DNA of 64,000 nucleotides from Algoriphagus sp. (GTDB taxonomy: Bacteria; Bacteroidota; Bacteroidia; Cytophagales; Cyclobacteriaceae), in the NCBI RefSeq assembly GCF_024305035.1, contig NZ_JAMWZB010000006.1, forward strand, positions 98,574 through 162,573. The letters run 5' to 3'. The notes under the pieces are model-generated. The model was not told where the DNA came from. It did not search any database and saw nothing but the letters and a program-made list of their open reading frames with translations. The translations under genes and the position numbers were made by a program. This document shows, one piece after another, positions 52,634-62,962 of this stretch (the stretch's first letter is position 1; every line of letters starts with the position of its first letter).

Positions 52634-55600
52634 TCATTTCTTTCTCTTCCAGAACTTCCAGTTTCTTTTTCTCTGGACCTTTTTTTCATTCAAGCTTCCA
52701 TCAGTAACAACGGCTATTTTCTCTTTCTTCCAAAGGAAAACCGGTAAGGCCCAAAACACCCCGACCATACTAAATGTCAATCCACCGATGGTCCCGATGG
52801 CGAGGGAAAACCAAAAAATCTCATTTTGTCCCTCAATCAAAAAAGGAATCAAACCAAAGCAAGTGGACATGATTGTCAGCAAAATCGGTATTGCTTTACC
52901 CGCAACAGATTTCAACACATTTCGATTATATACTCCGGTGGATCGATTGTTCAGGTCGTTGATAATAAATATTCCAGCATTCACCGCTAATCCACCCAAC
53001 ATCACAAAGGCGGCATATCCTCCCTGATCAAAATAGAAATCAAATAGAGAGAAAATCAAAAACAAACCAATGAAGCTAATTGGAATAATGGCGATGATGT
53101 ATACCGGCTGCTTCAGGTTTTCAAAAAGAACCGCACAAATCATAAAAATTCCCACAATCAATAATCCCAAAAGGGAGTACTGTCGCTTTGCTTTTTCGTA
53201 ACTGAACGACCAGGTTTGCTTATCCGCAGTATAGCCAATGGGCATTATTTGCTCCATCTCTTCAAGAACTTCATTGAGGTATTCATTCCCAAATTTGGCC
53301 GAACCCATATACTCAAAAGCAACTGCTCGGATATACTGCCGATCTTCTTTATTCAGCGCATTGGTCGTCGTCTCTTTAGTCAATGTGCCAAAATCGGAGA
53401 TTTTGTAAATTCTATTTTCGCCACCAATCAACCCCTTTTGCTCCAGGTCAAACTTACTGAAATCATCTGAATTGGCTTCTCGGATCACCATCCCATAGTT
53501 TTTATCTTCCAGCGTTAACCCTCCTGTAGCACCCTGCGGTTTACTTAAATCGAGCATGGTATTGATCAGCTCAAATTGATTGGTTTTCCCAAGCGCAATT
53601 TGATTTTGATCCAGCCTCAATACATATTCCTCCGTTTTTTGCTCTCCCCAGGATAATCGCTCATTGGTATTTACCTCCTGAATTCGTTTGTGCTTCAAAA
53701 GTTTTTCGGCCAAAATCTCCGCCTGTCGCTCCAACTCATCAAAATTATAACCTTTCATCGTCACCCGGAAAGAGGGAATTCCTTCACCACCGCCTCCGGT
53801 ATAAAACCCTTGACCCACGCCGTAAATATTCCATTGGGCCCCACTCCAATCGGTAGATTTTACCGAAAGTTTCCCTTTGAGCTGATAGGGCAAAGCCGAA
53901 TTTTCATAGGCTTCTTTAAATGTAATTTCAATACTTCCTTGCTGACCAGAATAAACAGTAGTCACAAATTTATCAATTCCCTCTACGTCATCCAGGTAGG
54001 CCTCAAACTCACGCATAATGAAATCCATCTGATCCAAGGTATTGCCAAAAGGCAAGCGAGCAGAGACGTAAAGCCGAGTTTTGGCGGCTTCTCGATAGGA
54101 ACTTTTTTCAAATACTCCACGGACAAACATGCGTAAGGAACCCCCAAACGCTTTATCCACATAGGGCCGGATTTCCTCTTGATAAAAGGTGTTTCCCACC
54201 GTTTTATTATACCATTCCTGTCCCTCCCATGTAGCCGGCAAATAGAAAATCGGTAAACCAAAAAGCAACACCAAACCAATGATAAAGGCCTTACGATAGC
54301 GTGCGGTCCAGCTCACGGTGTTTTCAAATCGGCGCAAATAATTCACCCGCTTCCGCAATTTTGGAATGGTCAGTTTTCGGCCTTTCCGAGCGGATTCTTT
54401 AAATAGTAATTCGTAGAATGCCGGGGTAAATAGCAAAGCAATCAATAAGGAAATCCCCAGCATCACTGAAACCACAATGGAAAACTCGGTCAAGTTTTTT
54501 TGATCCTCTTCCGGCAGGAAGAACACAATCATCAAGGCGGCAATGGTCGTCATCGATGCGGCCAAAAGGGCTACGAATACTTTTCGGTTTCGATGCTTGT
54601 GCAAATGATCAATCATGATAATTGCATTGTCCACGATCAATCCAAAACTGATGGTCAGCCCCGCCAAAGAATACAGGTGAATGTCCACCTTGAGGAAGTA
54701 AAGTACTATGGCACACAAACTAAGATTGATTACAATCCCTAAAAAAAGTACAGATAGGTACTTGAGATTTCTGTTGATCAAGAAAATGAATACAATCAAT
54801 ATCAGGATAGAAAGTCCCGAACGTTTATAAATCTTGTCCAGTTCTTTTTCCAAAAACTCCGTATCATCTCGCTCCAGTCTTACATCAAACCCTGCAGGAA
54901 GGAGAACTTTGGCATTTTCAATCGCAGTTTTCAGACTTTTTGCTAAAAGGACCTTATTGACTCCATCTCGATTGAAAACGGTCAACGTCACTGAATTATT
55001 CCCGTTGATTCGGTAATAGCTGGAAGCTTCCGCCTCCTCCAAAGTCAATTTGGCAACATCCCGGAGAAAAATATCTTTTCCCTCCACCTGAGCAATAGGT
55101 AAATTTTCCAATTGATCCATCTCTCGCAACGATCGATCGACCTTCACAAAGAGCATCTTGCCTTCATTGTTCAAAACCGCTCCAGGGAAACTTTGCCCAA
55201 AGGCACTGTTGATCTGGCTGCTTAATTGACCTCGCGTGAGTCCATAGGATTGGAGCTTTTGGATATCAAAAGTGATAAAAAGCTGTAAGTCGGTAGCTCC
55301 GCGAACAGTTACTTCTTCTACTTCTTCAAATCGTGTCAGCGCAGGCTTTAGTACATCTTCGGCGATTTTTTTGATTTCAAAAGCGGCAAAAGGACCATTA
55401 ATGGAATAGGTTAAAATCGGTGTTTTCTCGGTATTTCTGACCTGAGCACTTTGTGATACGGTAGGATAACTGAGTCGATTGTCGAGCTGCGGATAGATTT
55501 GACGGATCAGCGACAGCACTTCAAAGCGCTTCAGCTCCATATCGGCTTTTTTATCAAATCGAAGCGTAATGGATCCTCGATCGTAATTTGAAATCGAGTT

Positions 55601-55816
55601 GATTTTTTTGAGTTCAGAAAGTTGAGAAAATGCACCTTCCAAAGGAGAGGTCGCCAGTTTTTCGATGATCTCAGGGGAAGACCTGGGTATGCCATAAGAA
55701 ATACTCAGGACAGGCTCCTGCTCCCGTGGATTTAAATCCACAGAAAGTAGCGGAATCACTGCAAACCCCATGATCGCCACCACTATAAAAGATATCAATA
55801 CTCGAAATGGTGTCAT
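52634..55816 (-). CDS. RND efflux transporter permease (second)
   Basis: A 1060-residue RND permease: an N-terminal membrane helix (about 4-24), large periplasmic loop, a helix block (about 333-470) with the relay-type motif FGLIVDNAIIMIDH (Asp followed by Asn where AcrB has DD), a second periplasmic loop, and a final helix block (about 880-1030). Length is like that of AcrB-type transporters. It begins one base after the stop of the other RND permease, so both are co-expressed. Probable lipophilic-drug or metal efflux; the substrate cannot be predicted. No TolC-like gene is in the window. Confidence 0.9.
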   Translation of the reverse strand: MTPFRVLISFIVVAIMGFAVIPLLSVDLNPREQEPVLSISYGIPRSSPEIIEKLATSPLEGAFSQLSELKKINSISNYDRGSITLRFDKKADMELKRFEVLSLIRQIYPQLDNRLSYPTVSQSAQVRNTEKTPILTYSINGPFAAFEIKKIAEDVLKPALTRFEEVEEVTVRGATDLQLFITFDIQKLQSYGLTRGQLSSQINSAFGQSFPGAVLNNEGKMLFVKVDRSLREMDQLENLPIAQVEGKDIFLRDVAKLTLEEAEASSYYRINGNNSVTLTVFNRDGVNKVLLAKSLKTAIENAKVLLPAGFDVRLERDDTEFLEKELDKIYKRSGLSILILIVFIFLINRNLKYLSVLFLGIVINLSLCAIVLYFLKVDIHLYSLAGLTISFGLIVDNAIIMIDHLHKHRNRKVFVALLAASMTTIAALMIVFFLPEEDQKNLTEFSIVVSVMLGISLLIALLFTPAFYELLFKESARKGRKLTIPKLRKRVNYLRRFENTVSWTARYRKAFIIGLVLLFGLPIFYLPATWEGQEWYNKTVGNTFYQEEIRPYVDKAFGGSLRMFVRGVFEKSSYREAAKTRLYVSARLPFGNTLDQMDFIMREFEAYLDDVEGIDKFVTTVYSGQQGSIEITFKEAYENSALPYQLKGKLSVKSTDWSGAQWNIYGVGQGFYTGGGGEGIPSFRVTMKGYNFDELERQAEILAEKLLKHKRIQEVNTNERLSWGEQKTEEYVLRLDQNQIALGKTNQFELINTMLDLSKPQGATGGLTLEDKNYGMVIREANSDDFSKFDLEQKGLIGGENRIYKISDFGTLTKETTTNALNKEDRQYIRAVAFEYMGSAKFGNEYLNEVLEEMEQIMPIGYTADKQTWSFSYEKAKRQYSLLGLLIVGIFMICAVLFENLKQPVYIIAIIPISFIGLFLIFSLFDFYFDQGGYAAFVMLGGLAVNAGIFIINDLNNRSTGVYNRNVLKSVAGKAIPILLTIMSTCFGLIPFLIEGQNEIFWFSLAIGTIGGLTFSMVGVFWALPVFLWKKEKIAVVTDGSLNEKKVQRKRNWKFWKRKK

Positions 55817-55817
55817 T

Positions 55818-58800
55818 TTACCCCTCCCTCAATTTTTTCTTAGATACAAAGAACCAATAGGCCAGCGGAACAAAATAAATCGCAGTGACCGTCCCTAAAG
55901 TCAATCCTCCAATTACCGAAAAAACCAGCGGGCGTTGCAAATCTGCTCCCAACCCCGCACTGAAGATAATCGGAATGAGAGCCAAAATCGTCGTGATAGA
56001 CGTCATCAAAATTGGCTTGAGCCGGATCTGACCCGCTCGATGAATTGCCATTTCCAAGGCTTGAGTCCCCGAGATTTCAGGACTTTCGACATAGTCTTTT
56101 CTTAGACGATTGATCGTATCGATCTTAAGGATCGCATCATTCACCATGATTCCCAACATCACGACCAGTCCAATGGCAGACATGACATTGAGCGAGGATC
56201 CTGCAATCAACAGCACCACAAATGCACCACCAATCCCGAGAGGCAAAGTCAATACAACGATCAGCGGTTGGATAAAACTCTCAAATTGTGCAGCTAAAAT
56301 AAAGTAGAGCAAAAGCACCGAAATAATCAAAATCCCGATTAGCTGCCGGATATTCTCCTGATCCCGGAAATATTGCCCCACCATCTCAACCCCCATATTT
56401 CGATCAGCCCCCCAGCGGATAAAATCGGGAGCAAGCTGATCAGGATTATCTTCAGTCACCAGTACGGACTGGTAAATCCCCCCTTTATCTGCAGTGACAA
56501 ACTTGTATTGATCCTCATAGCGATAATCAACAAACTCTCCCAAGGTATAAAACGTCGAATCCGAACCTGTGATCTGAGTTGTTCGCAGCAAATCTTCAAA
56601 ACGAGCCTCAGATTCTTTGAGCCGAATTGGGGTAACCTCTCCAAACCTCCGAATATCGGTGATGGTAAATGTCCCAAATAAGCGGGATAATTGCTCCTGC
56701 ACCTGATCGACTGGAATCTGATAGGTAGCCAATCGATCCGCTCTCAAGGTAAATACCACCGAAGCTTCCTTTTGTAAGCCTGGACCTCGCTCCCATTTTT
56801 TAGTTGGAAACTCACTCAGCCAGGGATCCATTTTCTCTTCAGGAATCGGTTCTTTCCCTGTCAAGTCTTTCCATCGAACCTCATAAAAAGGCATATTCGA
56901 GCTAAATAATTGATCAAATGCATTGGGAGCATCACCCAATTTGAAATTCGCTCCCGGATAATTTTCTTGGATATAGGCTTCTAGATTATCGAGCATTTGA
57001 TTTTTTTCCTCCAATCCTTCAAAAAGAAAATAAAGCAAAGACTGTTGGATGGAATTTTCCCCATCAAAAAGCAAAAACTGCCGCACTCCGACATCGGCTT
57101 CGGCTTTTTGATATTGACCACGCATGGCCTGCATCATGGTCACGACTCGGTCCTTGTTTTCAGATGCGGAAATGGGCTCATTCCAATCGATTTCTAGCGT
57201 AGCGTCAGTTTTCTCAATCGGGGGAAGTCCCTCTGTTCCCAAAATCAACGAAATAGCCAATCCTAAAGGAATCAGGATTGAAAACAGGCTCATGGCTACC
57301 TTCTTGTTTTCAAAGACCAAATCATACCCTTTTTCGTACAAACCCAACACCCGCTGAAAGAAGGGGTTTTCTCCGGATTCTTCAACCTTTTTACTTCGGC
57401 TAAAAAAGATAAAATACAATAAGGGCAAGAGGACAAAAGCTACCAAGAGTGAAACAGACAAAATTGCCGTTACTGCAATTGCCTGATCGTAAAATAAGGC
57501 CCCGGATATCCCGCTCAAAAATACCAGCGGCACAAAAACTGAAAGTGTCGTCAAGACTGAACTAATCAGCGCACTCATCACTTCATCCACACCGGAAACA
57601 CAGGACTCAAAAAGGGATAGCCCAGACTCCCGCTTACGGGTAATATTATCCAAAACAATAATGGCATTATCAATCAGCATCCCGATTCCCAGCGCCAATC
57701 CAGAAAGGGAAATGATGTTGATCGAAATATCGAAGAAATAAAAGACCAAGAATGAAATCAGCAAGGAAGAAGGCAAACTCACCCCTATGATTATCGGCAG
57801 CCGATAGTCTTTCATAAAGAGAAAAAGCACGCCAAAGGCGAAAATTCCGCCGAACAAGAGCGAAGTTTGAAGATTGGAAATGGCGGCATTAAGCAGATTA
57901 GACTGATCCTGGGTTAGGTCAAAATCCACCTGAGGGTAATCCTCACGAAAAAGTTCGAGTGCATCCTTTAATTCGGGCATCAGCTCATTCATTTTGGCCG
58001 CTGCCTGCTTGTGCACGGTGATGACCAGAGCTTCTTTTTCCCCAAACAAATGATAACCCAGCATTTCTTTAGCCTGATAGGAGACTTTTGCCAATTTTCC
58101 TAAAGGAATAATCGCTCCATTGGGCGCTGATACCGGCAAGGACTCTATATCTGAAGGGGTGTCCACCCGCGTGGCTAATCGAAGATAATATCGAAACTGT
58201 CCATCCTTCACTGAGACACCCGGCAATTCGGAATTCCCCGCCTGAATGGCCGAGATTACATTTTGCTGAGTCATACCCAAAGCACGAATTGCGGCTTCGT
58301 TTGGCTCTACGGTGATGATTCGGTCTTTTTTCCCATTAATATCGACTAACGAAACTCCTGGCAGCTGCTCAATGCGCTTTTTTAGTACATTTTCAGCAAG
58401 GAGACTGACTTCGATATCATCTACATTTTCTTTTGGAATGACCTGAACTCGAGCCACAGGAATATCCGAAGTGTTGATCCGGATGACCTCAGGGCGGGTG
58501 AGTCCTTCCGGCAGGGAATTGGTGATTCGGTCGATTTTTTCATTGACATCGATGTAGGCTAGCTCCATCTGTGTCGAGTAATCAAAAGTCAATCGTATGG
58601 TACCCACCTCGGAACCAGCTTTGGAGTCCATTTCCTCCAATCCATTAAGCGTTATCAGTCCTTCTCGAATGTTACTGAGTACATTCTGCTCGATGGCTTC
58701 AGGAGAGGCATTGGGATAGTTTACCTTGACTACAATCTGAGGCACATCGATCGGCGGAAGCAGCGATATCGGCAACATTCGCAAAACGATGAAGGAAAAA

Positions 58801-58862
58801 ACCATCAAGGCAAAAAATGTCATGAATACCGCGATGGGCCGGGCAAGTAAAAATCGAACCAT
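55818..58862 (-). CDS. RND efflux transporter permease (first)
   Basis: A 1014-residue RND permease with the same layout as its neighbour: N-terminal helix (VRFLLARPIAVFMTFFALM, about 2-20), two large periplasmic loops, helix blocks around 335-470 and 845-1005, and the relay-type motif LGIGMLIDNAIIVLDNI. The C-terminal half contains GGLTLGTVTAIYFVPLAYW. It follows the adaptor gene by three bases and precedes the second permease by one base. Two different permeases beside one adaptor, as in MdtBC-like pumps, suggests a heteromeric trimer. Confidence 0.92.
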   Translation of the reverse strand: MVRFLLARPIAVFMTFFALMVFSFIVLRMLPISLLPPIDVPQIVVKVNYPNASPEAIEQNVLSNIREGLITLNGLEEMDSKAGSEVGTIRLTFDYSTQMELAYIDVNEKIDRITNSLPEGLTRPEVIRINTSDIPVARVQVIPKENVDDIEVSLLAENVLKKRIEQLPGVSLVDINGKKDRIITVEPNEAAIRALGMTQQNVISAIQAGNSELPGVSVKDGQFRYYLRLATRVDTPSDIESLPVSAPNGAIIPLGKLAKVSYQAKEMLGYHLFGEKEALVITVHKQAAAKMNELMPELKDALELFREDYPQVDFDLTQDQSNLLNAAISNLQTSLLFGGIFAFGVLFLFMKDYRLPIIIGVSLPSSLLISFLVFYFFDISINIISLSGLALGIGMLIDNAIIVLDNITRKRESGLSLFESCVSGVDEVMSALISSVLTTLSVFVPLVFLSGISGALFYDQAIAVTAILSVSLLVAFVLLPLLYFIFFSRSKKVEESGENPFFQRVLGLYEKGYDLVFENKKVAMSLFSILIPLGLAISLILGTEGLPPIEKTDATLEIDWNEPISASENKDRVVTMMQAMRGQYQKAEADVGVRQFLLFDGENSIQQSLLYFLFEGLEEKNQMLDNLEAYIQENYPGANFKLGDAPNAFDQLFSSNMPFYEVRWKDLTGKEPIPEEKMDPWLSEFPTKKWERGPGLQKEASVVFTLRADRLATYQIPVDQVQEQLSRLFGTFTITDIRRFGEVTPIRLKESEARFEDLLRTTQITGSDSTFYTLGEFVDYRYEDQYKFVTADKGGIYQSVLVTEDNPDQLAPDFIRWGADRNMGVEMVGQYFRDQENIRQLIGILIISVLLLYFILAAQFESFIQPLIVVLTLPLGIGGAFVVLLIAGSSLNVMSAIGLVVMLGIMVNDAILKIDTINRLRKDYVESPEISGTQALEMAIHRAGQIRLKPILMTSITTILALIPIIFSAGLGADLQRPLVFSVIGGLTLGTVTAIYFVPLAYWFFVSKKKLREG

Positions 58863-58865
58863 AGT

Positions 58866-59936
58866 TTATTCTGTTACGATTTGGACCGGAGCCTGATGTG
58901 CCAGCTGTAGATTATTGGTCGTGATGACAGTACTTCCAGAGGGTATTCCCTCCAATATCTCGATCTCTTGTCCATTGTCTTTGCCCACTTCTACATAGTT
59001 CCAGCGGGATTCGTTATCCTCGATGGTAAAGACTACTGCCCGACCGGAGCGATAGACTACTGCATCTTTTGGTACCACCAAAGAATTGGATTGCGGAGCT
59101 CGGATAATCGCTCGGGCATTCATTCCCGGAAGGAGATTAGCACTCGAAGTAAGTCGGATTAGAACCTCCACCAATCCTCCCTCATCTACTTTGGGATTAA
59201 TTCCTAACACCCTTCCCTCTAGGGCAGCTTGAGCGTTGGATACGGGATAAACTTCCGCTTTCTGATTGATAGAAATCAGCCCAATATCGGATTCGAGAAC
59301 TTTGACTCGGAGCTCAAGACTATTCGTGCTGAGGATTTCGCAGAGTTCAGCATTGCTACTGATTAAGCTTCCCTCCTTAAATTTAAGATCGGCGATTTTT
59401 CCTGCTATCGGAGCTTTGACCTCAGTGCGTTCCAAATTAAATTCGGCTTCCTTGAGCTCAATTTCAGCTAAAAACACCCCGTTTTTTGCTTTGAGCTGTT
59501 CCTCGAGAAATTTCTTTCGCTCCTCATCGCCCGATTCAAAATCCCGGGAAAAGCCCAACTTATCATTTTCGAAGGCTGCTTGGGCATTTCGAAGCGCGAT
59601 TTTTGCTTTTTCCAGTCGAATCTCAGCCTCATCCGCATTTAATCGAGCAATCACCTGCCCTTTGCTAACAGTCTGTCCCTCTCGGATGGGCAACTCAATC
59701 AGGTATCCGGCCTGCTCAATCACGGCTTTGACTTGCGCTGAGGCTTCCAATTTCCCGGTGGCATTAATCAGATAGTCAAAGCTTTTGGTCTCTGCAGTAG
59801 CTACCCGGACTTCGGTCGCTGCGACTTCGTTTCTAAAAGATTCTGCTGGAATTTCTTCCTGCTTTTCGGCGTCTTCCTGACAAGAAAAACTGAAGCCCAT
59901 CAAAAAGATCAAGGCACAATAGTGGAGATTTTTCAT
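58866..59936 (-). CDS. RND efflux periplasmic adaptor (membrane fusion protein)
   Basis: A 356-residue lipoprotein adaptor: lipobox FSC at Cys19, an N-terminal lipoyl-like half, a coiled-coil hairpin (about 108-165, with alternating Ala/Glu/Lys: RLEKAKIALRNAQAAFENDK), second lipoyl half (KAPIAGKIADLKFKEGSLI) and a beta-barrel domain to the end. It links the inner-membrane RND pump to an outer-membrane channel. First gene of the operon adaptor - RND - RND; no outer-membrane factor gene follows, so the channel must be shared from elsewhere. Confidence 0.9.
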   Translation of the reverse strand: MKNLHYCALIFLMGFSFSCQEDAEKQEEIPAESFRNEVAATEVRVATAETKSFDYLINATGKLEASAQVKAVIEQAGYLIELPIREGQTVSKGQVIARLNADEAEIRLEKAKIALRNAQAAFENDKLGFSRDFESGDEERKKFLEEQLKAKNGVFLAEIELKEAEFNLERTEVKAPIAGKIADLKFKEGSLISSNAELCEILSTNSLELRVKVLESDIGLISINQKAEVYPVSNAQAALEGRVLGINPKVDEGGLVEVLIRLTSSANLLPGMNARAIIRAPQSNSLVVPKDAVVYRSGRAVVFTIEDNESRWNYVEVGKDNGQEIEILEGIPSGSTVITTNNLQLAHQAPVQIVTE

Positions 59937-60091
59937 CTAAATAATCGTTAGAACCCTAATAAACTAATTTATTGAATTGAATCAAAAAAACCCTAAAAAA
60001 AAGCTGTTAAAAAAAGTGAATTTTTAATCTTAGAAAGATTTTGTATCAAATTTCAACGGGAAAATTTGAACTTGAAGATTTCGAGAAGTTT

Positions 60092-60568
60092 TTATTCATT
60101 AAAAAATGGCCGCATTTCCTCATGGATTTCTTCGCGTAAGGTTTTGAGCTTTTTGGCGTATTCCTGAAGTTTGATTTCCTGAGAAGTCTGAGGAACCCAA
60201 GGTTTCACTTTTTGAGGTTCACCCTGTTCATCAACAGAGACAAAGATGATAATGCAGTGGGTTTTCTTTTCAAATTCTTTATGAGAAAAATCTCGTGAGT
60301 ACACCTCCACCATAATATGAATGCTGGAATTTCCGGTATAAATCACCGCCGCATCAATCTTGACCACTTCGCCAATATTAATGGGCTTGTAAAAACGGAT
60401 GCCGCCCACATAGACCGTCACACAGTAGGTTTCCGACCAGGTGCGGGCACAGGTGTAAGCCGCCTGATCGATCCACTTCATCACAACTCCACCATGGACT
60501 TTCCCTCCGAAATTCACATCGGAAGGTTCACTGATAAATTGAAAAGAGGTTTTGTGTAGGGTGTTCAT
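60092..60568 (-). CDS. Acyl-CoA thioesterase, hotdog family (YciA type)
   Basis: A 158-residue hotdog thioesterase: the helix segment GGKVHGGVVMKWIDQAAYTCA (core HGGVVMKWIDQAA, with the Asp presumed catalytic) and strand VGGIRFYKPINIGEVVKIDA. It is of the acyl-CoA thioesterase II/YciA family, which removes CoA from medium and long chains. A charged C-terminal helix (LKTLREEIHEEMRPF) follows the domain. Transcribed alone on the minus strand, 155 bases downstream of the adaptor gene start region. Confidence 0.88.
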   Translation of the reverse strand: MNTLHKTSFQFISEPSDVNFGGKVHGGVVMKWIDQAAYTCARTWSETYCVTVYVGGIRFYKPINIGEVVKIDAAVIYTGNSSIHIMVEVYSRDFSHKEFEKKTHCIIIFVSVDEQGEPQKVKPWVPQTSQEIKLQEYAKKLKTLREEIHEEMRPFFNE

Positions 60569-60651
60569 AGGAAGGTTTAATTTCCTGAATTTAATTCATC
60601 TTCCTCTCCCGACACACTAAATTTTACAAAAAAAGACGAGTGAGATCAATT

Positions 60652-61740
60652 TCAGTCCACACCTAACCTATATACAAGCCTAACTAAAATGAGGTCTTCC
60701 TTAGTGGGGTGGTTTCTGATTAAGTATAAATTTTTGTCATCCCCTCCCACTAATCTTTGGAATGGACTTGTTGAAATTGAGTAACTCTTATGATTCTTAA
60801 TATCTTCTACAAGCAAAATTCCTTCGTGTTTTTGGTTGGAATGCTTCTGATTAAAGTGATTAATTAAATTTGACCCAATCAAAGTATCATTCAAAACCTT
60901 CAACGTGTAAAAATTATCACTCATTTTTTGTCCAGCAATTTCTCCCCCGTCGTATGGTATTAAATTAAGGTCCGTTTTTCCTGTCCCAATTTCGTAAGTG
61001 GTGATTGGATCCGAGTTTTTTGCGTATACTTGGATTTCATTTGAACCAATAGCTTCTCTTAAAAAGAAATCATCTTTATAAAAATCTACTGTATAAATCC
61101 CTTCGCTCAACGCATTTATATTATCGCTTTTTCGTTGATCCGAAAACCCTCCAAAAAAATTTTCTATTTCTCCAGATTTCCGATTAAATTCTCCTATAAA
61201 TTTACTTTTACCGAGAAATTCCTCGTTTCCGCCTCCTCCACTTTTATCAGACATTATTCCAATGTAAAATGAATTTTTATCAGGATCTAAATAAAAAACA
61301 TTTCCGTATGGAATATATCGCTGTGCATGATTTTTTGGACTTTCCAGTTTAATTTCTTCGATAATTGCAAAATCCGAATCAAGCCAAACAATTTGATTCT
61401 TAGCAGGAAAAAATAAATAAAGGGAAGAATCACTTTCATCATAATGAACATTTAAAAGGGTTTGTTCTGGCATAATGGAAGTAGTGTCAAAGTCTATTGA
61501 TTTTGAAATTTTATTATCGTCCATATCAAACCAAAAAACTTTTCGAGCATGGTGGATAATCAAATTCTTACCTGAAGGAGTCATTCTATATCTCCCAAAA
61601 GGCGTTTGAATACCTCCTACCTCCAAAAAGGTGCTATCAGTGCCGATAATCTCCAAAGGTAAATCAAGTTTTACATCACTATTTCGATTGCAAGAAATCG
61701 AAATGATTATAAGGAGAAAAAATAGCTGAAAATTTTTCAT
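60652..61740 (-). CDS. Beta-propeller-like lipoprotein (DUF4221 type)
   Basis: A 362-residue lipoprotein: signal peptide with lipobox SISC (Cys at about 17), then repeated beta-strand units (e.g. KVFWFDMDDNKISKSIDF, QIVWLDSDFAIIEEIKL, NLYLIRNHPTKEDLILVRL) of the kind found in DUF4221 and other propeller lipoproteins of Bacteroidota. Function unknown. Together with the propeller gene upstream (131-base gap) and the Cys-rich mini-protein gene it forms an island of lower GC than the flanks. The start ATG is direct and needs no alternative. Confidence 0.72.
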   Translation of the reverse strand: MKNFQLFFLLIIISISCNRNSDVKLDLPLEIIGTDSTFLEVGGIQTPFGRYRMTPSGKNLIIHHARKVFWFDMDDNKISKSIDFDTTSIMPEQTLLNVHYDESDSSLYLFFPAKNQIVWLDSDFAIIEEIKLESPKNHAQRYIPYGNVFYLDPDKNSFYIGIMSDKSGGGGNEEFLGKSKFIGEFNRKSGEIENFFGGFSDQRKSDNINALSEGIYTVDFYKDDFFLREAIGSNEIQVYAKNSDPITTYEIGTGKTDLNLIPYDGGEIAGQKMSDNFYTLKVLNDTLIGSNLINHFNQKHSNQKHEGILLVEDIKNHKSYSISTSPFQRLVGGDDKNLYLIRNHPTKEDLILVRLVYRLGVD

Positions 61741-61871
61741 ATTATTTAAAAAGATATCAAATCAAATTTGGATTACAAATCCAAAACTCTATTATCAAGA
61801 TATTCATTCAATCAAATTGAAAATGCATAAGAAAGAAAAAAAATTAAAATAATTCTCCTTTAATCATAAAA

Positions 61872-62906
61872 TTAATATTCAAAATACCATATTGGTTCAT
61901 CATCATTTTCATTTACGGTAACATAAAATCTATTGTTCTTTTCATCTACAGCCAAAGAACTTGCATCCAACCCCAGTTTATACTCTTGAATGAGGTCGCC
62001 TTCCCAATTCAATTTATATACTGAGGAATTTTTCACGAAGATCCCTGTCACATGTTGATTTAACTTATTATTTGAAGACAATAAATAAATATAATCATTA
62101 GTAATAGCCAAATCTACTGCATTTATAACAACTTCTGTTTGCAAATAATTAACCTCTCTTAGCATATTTCCATATTGATTAGTTGAATCGTACGTGATTG
62201 CCTTGATAAAATTTCCATTTAAATCATAAAATTCTAATTCCCCAGTTAAAATTGGAGCAATAAGAATAATATTCCTATCTAAATTTACTGCTCCAACAGA
62301 TTGAAAAACATAAGGTAGGTTTTCTGTTTTAATAAATTCAAAATCTTTAAATGAAAAAGGTTTAATTTCACTTTTATTAGATCTGTGATTATCTATAGCT
62401 AAAGCTCCACCTATCTCGGGAACATAAACATTTGTAGAATCTGTTAAATAGAGAATAGTTGTTGGATAAAGAGTTAAACCTTTAAGTTTATATTTCTCGT
62501 AATCCCAAATCTCAGAACCAAACTCTTTATTAGGCCAAAATTTAAAATAATTAAGATTAGCAAGATCAAAAATTGAAATAAAGTCTTCTTCCTCTCCAGT
62601 AATTATTTGTGAAGAGAACTTAGGAAATTTTAAATCTAAAGGCAATTCATTTAACTTTCCAAAACCACTTATATATTTTAATTCAGAATTATACAATTTA
62701 AATATTAAAGTATCCTTTAAATTAAGGATCAACAAATCACCATCAATAACCTTAACATTTGGAACTCCAAAAACGTGAATCCCTGATTTCATGGGCTTTA
62801 ACGAAATTGAATTTAAAATAGGGGTTGAATTAAAATCCCTATCTTTTTCTTTACAAGAAAATAAAATGCCAAATACAACAAAACTGAATGAGAGTAAATT
62901 TTTCAT
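61872..62906 (-). CDS. 6-bladed beta-propeller lipoprotein (TolB-like_6 / BF3164 type)
   Basis: A 344-residue lipoprotein: MKNLLSFSFVVFGILFSCKE with Cys18 as lipidated residue, then repeated strands ending in SVYKLNWEGDLIQEYKLGLD and a last unit SSLAVDEKNNRFYVTVNE, a pattern of the BF3164-like family. The ATG at 62906 is preferred over the longer frame from 62966, which lacks a signal peptide. It lies between a terminator-like hairpin (62921-62952) and the next propeller gene. No function known. Confidence 0.8.
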   Translation of the reverse strand: MKNLLSFSFVVFGILFSCKEKDRDFNSTPILNSISLKPMKSGIHVFGVPNVKVIDGDLLILNLKDTLIFKLYNSELKYISGFGKLNELPLDLKFPKFSSQIITGEEEDFISIFDLANLNYFKFWPNKEFGSEIWDYEKYKLKGLTLYPTTILYLTDSTNVYVPEIGGALAIDNHRSNKSEIKPFSFKDFEFIKTENLPYVFQSVGAVNLDRNIILIAPILTGELEFYDLNGNFIKAITYDSTNQYGNMLREVNYLQTEVVINAVDLAITNDYIYLLSSNNKLNQHVTGIFVKNSSVYKLNWEGDLIQEYKLGLDASSLAVDEKNNRFYVTVNENDDEPIWYFEY

Positions 62907-62920
62907 TAGCATAATAAATT

Positions 62921-62952
62921 GAAAATACCGGGCCATAAAAGGCCCGGTATTA
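62921..62952 (-). terminator. Hairpin between the mini-protein and propeller genes
   Basis: ATACCGGGCC/GGCCCGGTAT (62941-62950 with 62925-62934) is a perfect 10-bp stem followed on the minus strand by TTTTC. It should end most transcripts after the mini-protein and let a fraction continue to the propeller, so the mini-protein would be made in larger amounts. Confidence 0.75.
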
Positions 62953-62962
62953 TATAACATAA

